A stretch of 64,000 nt of DNA from Siphonodentalium dalli. Taxonomy: Eukaryota > Mollusca > Scaphopoda > Gadilida > Siphonodentaliidae. The notes below the pieces were generated by a model. It did not search any database, had not been told where the DNA came from, and saw only the letters and a program-made list of their open reading frames with translations. The stretch covers positions 96,371,319 to 96,435,318 of the forward strand of contig CP136066.1 of the NCBI GenBank assembly GCA_032622095.1, given 5' to 3'. Of the stretch, positions 55,875 to 64,000 are shown in pieces (position 1 is the stretch's first letter; each line of letters opens with the position of its first letter). The position numbers and the translations under genes were made by a program.

Positions 55875-56805
55875 CAGGGATTCCGCTATACCGGCAGGGG
55901 GTCCCTTTGACGGCCCCGTTCCCCTAGCCAAGTTTTCCCCTAGCAAAGTTTTTCTCTGATTTTCCCCTGACGCATTCCCCTCCCAGGGCCCTTGAACCCT
56001 TTGTTTTAATGCAAACTCCTTGAAAACCCTGGAATTTCGTGTAACCGTAAAACCTTCAGTATATCGATTCGTAATATATAGCCGGAAACGATATATTTTG
56101 TGTACGATGCGAATGCGATATTTGTGACGTAACTCTACCAATGAAGCGTCATAGCTTCGTTGGTTACCAAGTACAAATCTTTATATAGCAATTATCTCGA
56201 GTCAATATCAATTGTGTGACCCCCCTCTCCCGCCCAATGAAGCATCATAGCCAACACTTTCCCGCCGATAGCAGCAATTCTCTCGAGGTAATTTCAATTG
56301 TGTGACCCCAAATGATTGAATGCAACAACAAAATAGTTCCGAGCTTTTTAAACCAGTGTTCGTAGATCGAATGAATTTTTAAAAGACGAGTGAATGTTAC
56401 TGTTGGTCATGAACTTCCCTTGATGACTTGGCGAGGCACCTCCTCAAGAGTATAGTTGACTTTTAACTGGTACGAAATATCATAGTACATTTAATTATTC
56501 TACCCACCGGAAATAAAAAATAAATCTAAATTTAGTCTCAGTTAAAAGTTTGTTTTTATTTCACTCAGTTCAACCACAATAATGTGGTTAATCAACTTAA
56601 TTGACTGACTGTTGTATCACATAAATTGTTACATTTCTTGTTTTAATTTTGAGAATGTATACATACCAGAATTATAATCGTAATTCGCGTTCTGCTGGAC
56701 AATGCATTTCTAGTGTTGCACTTTTCTAAATTTTCGAAGCAGGTGTTCGTGTTTTCCCCTATCTACAAACCGGCCCCATTCCCCTACCCCCTAGCGGAAA
56801 CACTG
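55875..56805. mobile_element. hAT-type element inside the 144-bp satellite, 931 bp
   Basis: Ends are CAGGGATTCCGCTA and TAGCGGAAACACTG, with CCGGCAGGGGGTCCC and CCGGCCCCATTCCCC subterminally. TCTAATG is duplicated at 55868-55874 and 56806-56812, and the sequence with the element removed is the plain satellite. No transposase frame. Confidence 0.88.
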
Positions 56806-57019
56806 TCTAATGATCGAGGGTCGTCTGCGGCGCATAAGATACTTATACCTATTATTTATAATACACCTTTACTGGTTTTGAACAACCCTTGTCTATTGTA
56901 TCGTTTTCCAGGGGTGATAACAGGCAAGTAAATCAATTATGCTGGCGAGTTGACCATGCGTACGCCCGCGTGACCCATATAATTCACATAAATCATCGTA
57001 AAACCCAATTTTCCTGAAA

Positions 57020-57440
57020 TTCAAGATGGCCGCCAAGATCACGTGACTTATAAGGGGCGGAGCAGGGTCATATGTCCCCCTGCAGGTATATATACATATG
57101 GGTATGGTTATATATATATCTATATTTGGAATTGTACCTATCAGGAAATATTCAAGCAACAAAAGCACGAACTCAACAAAGTGCACCATTGTATCCCATT
57201 TTGCTACAAATAGGTGGCAACTTGCATAAATCCAAAATGGACGCCAAGGTCACGTGATCTATTTTATGTCCAAAGTGGATTCATATAGGTAGCTCCCGTG
57301 TACCTTACTGTTGGACATCGTATAATTGGGTTGCAAATTAGAAAACAAACAACACACCCATTCATACCCACACAAAATGTACATATACAGGCAAATAGCC
57401 ACTAATCCAAGATGGCCGCCAATGTCACGTGACCTTGGTG
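57020..57440. repeat. Three diverged units with a YY1-like motif and an E-box
   Basis: AAGATGGCCGCCAAGATCAC/GTGAC occurs near 57025, AAAATGGACGCCAAGGTCAC/GTGAT near 57232 and AAGATGGCCGCCAATGTCAC/GTGAC near 57410, spaced about 207 and 178 bp. Flanks such as CCCATATACATATGGG-like and CTACCTATGTCTATATACAT are shared. The motifs match the YY1 core (AAGATGGCGGC-like) and the CACGTG E-box, but binding is unproven. Confidence 0.65.
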
Positions 57441-58384
57441 GGCGTGTCCACGGTGGCATTCGACAGGGTCTACCTATGTCTATATACATGTGAAGTTTCA
57501 ACTAATTATATTAGAAACTGCTTGAGATATAATGTATTACCCATATATACCTGAAATACATGGATATATGTACAGGATGCGTGGCACTGGGGGGTACGTC
57601 TGTGGTGGCGGGTGGCAGCGAAAGAGTTAACATGAATAGACAAAAGTTAACTGTTCTTAGTAGCATCCAACTTTTCTCTGAGTAAGATGTGGAGGATTAC
57701 TCAGTACAGAACTTAAAAGAACCACCCCAATATGGATTTTGGACATGTTACTACTAATCCTATTGACTTCACTACTTAATGAAATGCCAAGTGGTTTATT
57801 TGTACATGTTTGTCGGAGTATTATCAAGAAATATACACAATATGTATTCAAGAAAAGTTTTAAACAAAATATCATTTCCAGGGGATTTGAACTTAAGTGG
57901 ATGTCAAATTCACAAATCAGGAGTGACGTTTTGAGCTACTTCTTGAGCAGTATTATTTGATGATTACATGTTTCACTCTGGACACAACAACAATCATGAC
58001 TGTCCTTGACTGAAATCGAAGCGTAAACAAATATAAAATGATGAGGACATGTATTAAGAATCATTGATTGGAGCATGGGTTGTCATATTTGGGCCCTGCG
58101 AAGCTTCGAAGATTCAATTTGGTGTCAAAATCAGCGACCAGATTCGGGATCAATAACGAATCAGCTCTCCAATTCGGATATTTTCGAATTGGCCCATTCT
58201 TTCCCGTTTATGGGGACAAACAACTAAATTTGTTATTTATGGAGCTCAATGGACAGGGCAATTGCCACATTGTACCGTTTTTTCCGGCGCCATGTGTGAT
58301 GTAATTTAGAGTTTATACTAGTTTAATAAGGGACTACATCCAATCGCAGTCCATCACCCTTTCGAGGATGTCATTACGTGCAAC

Positions 58385-58745
58385 ACTCATAACATTGGTG
58401 GTTCATGGACAATGTTGGGGTAAAATGTAGTATATAAGTGACTATAATAGGATAGGATAGGATAACTTATTTACAATACACATGAATTATACAATGGCAG
58501 TAATACATAATATTACTTCCATTGTAATACATAATATTACTTCCATTCCTGCTACCCCTATTGGTGGTTCTTGGACAATGTTGGGGTAAAATGTAGTATA
58601 TAAGTGCCTATAATAGGATAGGATAAGATAACTTATTAACAATACACATGAATTATACAATGGCAGTAATACATAATATAGGTAAAGCAGTATATTGTCA
58701 GGGGTAGCCTAGCCCTATCGGGCTGTCTTCCTGCTACCCCTAAAA
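58385..58745. repeat. LINE 3' end-like direct repeats with (GGATA)n
   Basis: GGTGGTTC-TGGACAATGTTGG, ATAGGATAGGATA and AATACACATGAATTATACAA occur at about 58390-58505 and 58562-58675. A hairpin-forming GGGGTAGCCTAGCCC...CTGCTACCCC follows. Read on the minus strand this resembles a LINE 3' UTR with a short tandem tail. No coding part is present. Confidence 0.5.
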
Positions 58746-59771
58746 CAAGTATCACTATAAAAATAGAATAGATGCTTGTATTTCATATCCATGCACACGT
58801 GCAGACTATAATCATATATAAAACTTTCTAAAATCTAGTACTTAGGGTAAAATGACACCGACATCAACCCTCTAGCTTGAAAACTGACTGAAATATGCTG
58901 ATTCTTTCACCTATTGCCGCGGCTATGGTGGTTTCGACTGGAAAAGGGTCAGTGAACTCAGAAATGTCTATATTACCTATGGTCACCATCACAAACAGTT
59001 TCTGATTATATATTATTATACATCCATATTTTAATATTGAAGTACAAACCTATATTAAATTTCTGGGTTTATTTTATTTTTTTCTATAATTATCATTCTT
59101 AGTAAATTTGTTATGCTTAATATCAGCAACAGCTAAATAACGAACCCTGAATTTTTATTTTTATTTTATACAACTCCTACAGGATCGGAGACGGCAGTTG
59201 GACTAAATTGAGAATTTTGTCCATGCTTTCTTTGATATGGGGTTATGGCCCTTAAACCGACAACTTACATATAGCGACCTGGGTAGTTTATCTCTGGTAA
59301 GCTTTGAGGTAGCGGAACGAGACAAAGATTGTTGAGTAGAGCAATGTCAGCTTATTTCATTTTTACACAATGGCTGTGGTCTGATTTTTGACAGCTGCAT
59401 GGGGGGGTGTGTTGCATATCATGGTCTCCCATTTCATGTGTAATATAATAAATGAAGACGATTATCCTTATATTTCTCGTCTTCAATTGCTTCCTGTGTA
59501 TTATGATAAAGAAAAAGGATTATCCATATCTAGATTAGCAGTCAGAGAGAGAGAATGAGAGAAAGAGCGAGGTATCGAGAAGGTAATATAGATGTCGGGA
59601 AATGGGAAAGCGATAAATATGGAAGTACATGTACTAGTATACCAATTTCTCATCGGAAATTCAAAAATCTAGTTTTATTTTTATTTTTTAACAATTTTAA
59701 CAATATAGTCCCCCCCCCCATATGACTCAAGTCATTTTCGGGTATAATAACATATTCTTTTCAATAAGGTA
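58746..59771. other. TRAF intron, nothing recognised
   Basis: AT-rich, with an AGAGAGAGAATGAGAGAAAG purine run near 59550 and a short poly-C at 59710. No gene is supported. Confidence 0.45.
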
Positions 59772-59982
59772 CAGTAATGCTCTAAGTAATCGACCCCTTA
59801 ACCACAGCAGAATTATGGGTAACTTTTCAGGATTTAGTCGGAAATGTGGCTTGTTGCCATTCATCGAAAAGCTCAGTGAGAGCTTTCCGGTGAATGGCAA
59901 CAAGCCATATTTCCGACTAAATCCTGAAAAGTTACCCATAATTCTGCTGTGGTTAAGGGGTCGATTACTTAGGGCATTACTG
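59772..59982. mobile_element. Full-length family M hairpin MITE, 211 bp
   Basis: TA / CAGTAATGCTCTAAGTAATC ... GATTACTTAGGGCATTACTG / TA. The arms are almost perfectly complementary along their whole length and meet at CATCGAAAAGCTCAGTGAGA. This is the type copy of the family. It lies 115 nt downstream of the TRAF exon at 60098. Confidence 0.95.
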
Positions 59983-60097
59983 TATTGTTGATTTATCTAA
60001 TCTGTTGCATTGAGGCAATGAAGACACTTAGTAAATAAGAGTATGCCTAAAGAATATTGAGAAATGGGAAGTTTTCAATGTTTCTAGTTGTACTTAC

Positions 60098-60178
60098 CTC
60101 ATGTCTTTTGAAGGGTGGTGCGCCACAAACGTAATGGCAGTTCACTGTTACCTCTGGACACACTTCCTGGAGATGTTG
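60098..60178 (-). CDS. TRAF3-like: TRAF3-like adaptor, zinc-finger exon
   Basis: An 81-nt, phase-0 exon from acceptor ATTTCTTCTCAG (exon base 60178) to donor CATGAG/GTAAGT (exon base 60098). It reads QHLQEVCPEVTVNCHYVC and then GAPPFKRHE. This is the H-x4-C...-V-x-C-x3-C...R pattern of a TRAF-type (CART) zinc finger. It joins in frame to HLQVCPRK of the next exon, giving the usual alternating finger spacing. It is the most 5' exon I can support. The RING and earlier fingers were not found in 60179-64000 and should lie to the right. Confidence 0.9.
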
Positions 60179-60305
60179 CTGAGAAGAAATATAGAAATTA
60201 TCATATAATATAGACTAGAATAAAATAGATTTATTCGACCAATAAAGGGTGCAGTGGGTAAAGGTTACAAAACGATATAACAAGCAAATAGCATAAAGTG
60301 ATTAA

Positions 60306-60753
60306 CCCTTTTATGATGGGAGCTTCCTGAATTTTGTGAAAATCCTGTGCCAATGCATTCTCTTATATCTGCAAGTCGATCATAGGTCGCCTCGCATTTA
60401 TAAGAGAATGCATTAGCCTTTTTTTTTTATAATTGTTAAAAAATGTAAGAACAAAATTATATAAATTGATAAAAAATGTAAGAAAAAAAATTAATAAAAA
60501 ATTATAAAATTGTTAAGAATGTAAGAAAAAATTATAACGAGAGGCTGATCACGATCGGCAGATGTTAACCCATCCCTTGGCGATAGTAAATTACTATGAT
60601 TCCATTTTTGTGTTGAATTATAGAGTATACTGTTATGTACTATTATAGACAAATGTACATAACACAATTTATTGGAATTTATGGGTCACTCGCATTTATA
60701 TAAGAGAATGCACTGGTACAGGATCTGTAATGCTGCACCACCACAGCCTTGGG
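60306..60753. mobile_element. Palindromic TTAA-type MITE (Tatatatgcgag family), diverged
   Basis: TTAA at 60302-60305 and 60754-60757. The left end CCCTTTTATGATGGGAGCTT has only a weak counterpart at the right. Inner arms are GCATTCTCTTATATCTGCAAG / CGCATTTATAAGAGAATGC. A/T-rich filler separates a second arm near 60690. Confidence 0.6.
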
Positions 60754-60757
60754 TTAA

Positions 60758-61369
60758 ATGTGAAAGGTGACCTATAGATCAAGATAAGCCACCTCACTGC
60801 TGACCCATTAATATCAATTATATAGCAGAGCTGTCAACAACTCACAGGAATTGTTTATGTAGAGCGATATCTTCAGCTGTGCAAGGCAGCAAAGATGTTC
60901 AAGTCTACTGTTAATACTCATAACACTCATGTGATGTGTATTGTTGAATCTTTATTTTAAATTAGATACCATAGCTTTCTTTATCAGATTATCTGCACAT
61001 TGGCATAAGAAACATCAGAAAATAATATAGCCTTATCAATAGCAAAGTAGTCCAAAGGCATGGGATGGAATTGGTGAATTGGATTTAATGTCGCTCCAAA
61101 CAAATTTACCAGTACATAACACAAGATTTTGGACCGATTTAAACAAATTTGGTGTGGTGACTCGGGCACCCTTGGCAGAGTTATAATGGTGCTAGTTTTT
61201 CAAATTTTGTAAACTTAAAAAATAAATGTGTTTTTAATTATTTTAAAAAAATTATATTTTATTATATTTTTTTTCATTTTGTTTTTTTTATTTTTTTTTG
61301 GTTAAATTTAAACTGAGCAAGGAATTCAATCTAAATTTTTTTTTTTTTTTAAGAGTGAATATTATTTCG
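60758..61369. other. Gene-free stretch
   Basis: AT-rich with long T runs near 61260-61300. No TRAF exon or other gene could be supported here. Confidence 0.45.
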
Positions 61370-61640
61370 AAAAAGGGCCATAACACAGTTAAAAATAGTC
61401 GGAACAAACCCATATTCGAACTCGATCTGTCTTTTGTGCTGAGTAATTCATATGCAAAATTTGGTTCCGATCAGATAGAAAATATTTGAGTTATCGCACC
61501 ACGCGTAGTGTCTACAGACAGACAGACGGACGGACGGTACAGTATGACAGACGGACGGACGGAAGCAAGGCGAGTGGTCAATCCGGACAACAACACTATG
61601 TTTACCATACTATGGTATGGGTAAACATAATGATAAAAAT
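61370..61640. mobile_element. Pearl/HINE-like element fragment with terminal hairpin
   Basis: One core unit (GGGCCATAACACAGTTAAAA to GAGTTATCGCACC), a (GACGGACG)n tract at 61525-61563, and the end TATGTTTACCATACTATGG / TATGGGTAAACATA. A sister end lies at 62035-62120 (CTATGTGTACCATACTATGG). Confidence 0.75.
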
Positions 61641-62139
61641 GATAAAATTGTTAAAGAATTTAAGTAAAAATGAAAATTAATGTTAAAAATTGTTAAAGAA
61701 TGAAAGAACAATTGATAAAAAATTTTAAAAAATCGTTAGGCCATTGCATTCTCTTATATTCGCGAGGCGACCTATGGTTAATAAAGTGACCATGTCTGCT
61801 TAACAAGTGGAGCTAGTGCTTGAACTGTTATGGCCTAGCTTAGGTTTAAGTCAATTGTATAGTAGCTAATAGGCTGAATTACCCAATTTAGTTCCTATCA
61901 GATGAAAAATGGTTGATTTATCGAAGCATGCATGAATTCTATGATTTATCAAAGCACGCATGCATTCTATGTCAAAGGGCCATACCTCCATTAAAAAAAA
62001 TCAGATCAAACCCATATTCAAACTCTATGGACAGACGCGAGAAAAGAGGGACGGACGGACGAACGACAAGTGGTCAATCCAGACGTCGACACTATGTGTA
62101 CCATACTATGGGTACACGTAAAAATCGTATGCACCCGTC

Positions 62140-63245
62140 GAGCGGTCACCCGAGGATCCATATGAAGTTTAGTGATGATCGGATGAGGCTATGCTTTGTA
62201 GGGTGTGCTAAAGGATTTAGTCATGCAAAGAGTAAAATCCAAGATGGTTGCAGGCGGCCTTGTTTTTCATGGAAAATCGTTCAAATTCAATAACTGAAAT
62301 CTAGAGGTGATCCTAGACCCATATACCGAATATCGTTGAAATCGGTTAAATTTTTATCGCGCTCAATATCGTGATACATGAATGATCAAAGTCCCACAAC
62401 TCTTGTATTGTATAACCTGATTTTCGAACTTGTTCGAGATATTGTTGCAACAGACCCATATACCAAATATGAATGAAATTTGTTGACTTTTGTTTGAGTT
62501 ATCACGCTAACAGTGTCACGCCCCGTCCGGATGCCTGGACACCCGCCCAGAAATCCAGATCCCTGCCAGCCTACAGACCTCGCCAAACCATAAGTCGAGT
62601 TTAAAAAAAAAAAAACGTGACTAGAATATCGGACAAACCTGGCTTTTTAACTCAATATGAACTGAATCAGTTGACGCTAGTTCAAGACGGTCATAAAATT
62701 GCTAAAAATTATATAAACTCAGGTAAAAAAGAAAATTGGACAAACCTGGTTTCTAAATCGATCGAGATATTGTTGTGAAAGATCCATACACCCAATAAGA
62801 ATGGAATCGGTTGAATTTTGTGTATGTTATCATAGATTGCTAAAAATAGACAAAATTTAAGGCCATAACTCATGTAAATAAATCAGACAAACCTGGTTTT
62901 CAAACTCAATTGAGATATTGTTGTGAAATAACATAACAAATGAGAATGAAATCGGTTGACGTTTGTTCCACGTTTTCTAGCTAATGGTCCTAAAATTGCT
63001 AAAAAAAAATAATAGACAAACTAAGGGCTGTAAGTAATCTAGAACAAGGGTCGGACAAATCTGATTTTAAAACTTGTTTGAGATATTGTTGTTTTTGACC
63101 CATATACAAAATATGAATGAAATTGGTTGAAGTTTGTTCAAGTTATTGTGCTAACAGATATAAAATTTTCTGATTTTCTGTGTGTAGCTGTCGCACGGAC
63201 AATAAACTCACATACCAAACATTGTCAGAATCCATCAATAAACAA
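62140..63245. repeat. Pearl-like core repeats, families C and D
   Basis: 62140-62280 matches family C (AAATCCAAGATGGTTGCAGG). From about 62290 at least five diverged units of 120-200 bp share TTGAGATATTGTTG, CCCATATACCAAATATGAAT and GAAATCGGTTGA. CATAAGTCGAGTTT occurs at 62590 and 63290. No end hairpin was found. Confidence 0.65.
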
Positions 63246-63563
63246 TTATGTTATATAGTTATGGGGTGGCCCATCCCTCGTCAAAACATAAGTCGAGTTT
63301 TGATAAAAAAAATCTTGACTATAAAAAGATATGTAGTGTATTATAAATAAGCAAAAATATGATATTTACGTATTTACGTAGTTTGACTGGCCAAACAAAA
63401 AAAGTGTTTTGATTCTCAGGCAATTTTTTTTGAGAATCGATGAGGGAGCGAGGGTTTTATTTTTATTTTTTATTTTTGTTATGGGGATAATGCCCATAGT
63501 TAGCATGGGTTATTATACCTTCCCAGGTTAAGAAAATGTAAGGAGAACATTGTTTTGATATAA

Positions 63564-63939
63564 GGCGACACCAATTTTTAAGTCTGGTTTACGAACACCT
63601 CCTACAACTTTTTTTTCATTTCATGACAAAAAATAAAACTTTTTTCTCCCAATTTTTTTTACACGCATACTGATTTTCATGTGCTGTCGCATCCGGTTCT
63701 GCTTATGAACATTTACAGATCCATATTTTCATGTATTTCATGACAAAAAATGTCTTGTTTGGTTCTGAATTTCAATCAAAAACATTTTTGTAAAATTTTT
63801 GTAAAATTTATGTAAAATTCCACGATTTACTTGATATAAATTGGGGGGACAATTTTTTTTATTTTTATTTTTTTCCCTCCTGCATCTACTTTTTTTCTCC
63901 CCACATGATCGTAAACCAGACTTAAAAATTGGTGTCGCC
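63564..63939. mobile_element. PIF/Harbinger-type MITE, 376 bp
   Basis: 31-bp inverted ends (GGCGACACCAATTTTTAAGT through CTGGTTTACGA at 63564-63594, exact complement at 63909-63939), flanked by TAA on both sides (63561-63563, 63940-63942). A 3-bp TAA/TWA duplication with GG-starting ends is the mark of PIF/Harbinger. There is no coding capacity. Confidence 0.88.
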
Positions 63940-64000
63940 TAAACTAATGTATTCCACTATATAAAGAATGATCAATTATCACATTGTACTACCCGTACAT

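Larger units (their letters stand above)
55254..57626. mobile_element. Composite TTAA-flanked (piggyBac-like) element, 2373 bp
   Basis: TTAA at 55250-55253 and 57627-57630. The inverted ends are CTCTTTCGCTGCCA and TGGCAGCGAAAGAG (14 bp beyond TTAA, perfect). Inside, in order: GCG-rich short repeats (CGCGCATAAATGCG, CGCGCATTTTTGCG), the 144-bp satellite split by a hAT, and three diverged units with AAGATGGCCGCCAA and CACGTG. No transposase is visible. Confidence 0.8.

Noticed and set aside
60179-64000. RING or first zinc-finger exons of the TRAF gene
   Set aside because: I searched the minus strand for C-x2-C and H-x-C patterns with splice borders and found none; they are presumably to the right of the window.
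1-64000. tRNA and rRNA genes
   Set aside because: No B-box-like GGTTCGAATCC in a foldable context and no rRNA-like conserved block was seen by eye; a covariance-model scan would settle it.

Overview
This is an AT-rich, repeat-dense eukaryotic (metazoan) window with spliced genes. It most likely comes from a marine lophotrochozoan, probably a mollusc. The main reason is the large number of non-autonomous elements built from 130-190 bp core repeats, a (GGAC)n-type microsatellite and a terminal hairpin, the architecture described for bivalve pearl/CvA and HINE-type elements. The species assignment is inference. I found no bacterial genes, rRNA, tRNA or CRISPR array.

The main gene runs on the minus strand over about 45 kb (60178 down to 14954). 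It is the 3' part of a TRAF3-like (TRAF2/3/5 group) signalling adaptor. Six exons were found by eye: two TRAF-type zinc-finger exons (60098-60178, 54755-54820), a zinc-finger-to-coiled-coil exon (51999-52118), two coiled-coil exons (39048-39161, 31559-31763) and the terminal coil plus TRAF-C/MATH exon (14954-15534). All have GT/AG borders and compatible phases (0,0,0,0,1). The RING exon and first zinc fingers must lie beyond the right edge. The introns (2.6-16 kb) are almost entirely mobile-element debris.

Below the TRAF gene, also on the minus strand, lies a two-exon gene candidate: exon 1 at 13873-13921 and exon 2 at 7590-8740. It would encode a protein of about 400 aa with a short C2H2-like finger and no recognised function. 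Its 5.1 kb intron holds a long hairpin MITE, a decayed Ty3/gypsy pol, a hAT element with a perfect 8-bp target duplication, pearl-like elements and a 60/61-bp satellite. The locus is bracketed by an 18-bp CACTA-type inverted repeat with TA on both sides (6627-14087).

The most unusual signal is that two unrelated tandem arrays both start exactly at a 5' splice site and run into the intron. One is a 38-bp array of 14 units in perfect register at TRAF exon 51999-52118. The other is a 60/61-bp array of 14 units at exon 1 of the second gene. Each unit carries a copy of the exon end plus the donor site. Other notable structures are nested transposons: a TTAA element inside the C-terminus of a Tigger transposase; a composite TTAA element at 55254-57626 holding a 144-bp satellite that is itself split by a hAT; and a hAT inside the 38-bp array. 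There is also a cluster of roughly 90-100-nt fold-back repeats, and a hairpin-forming repeat lies close to every TRAF exon.
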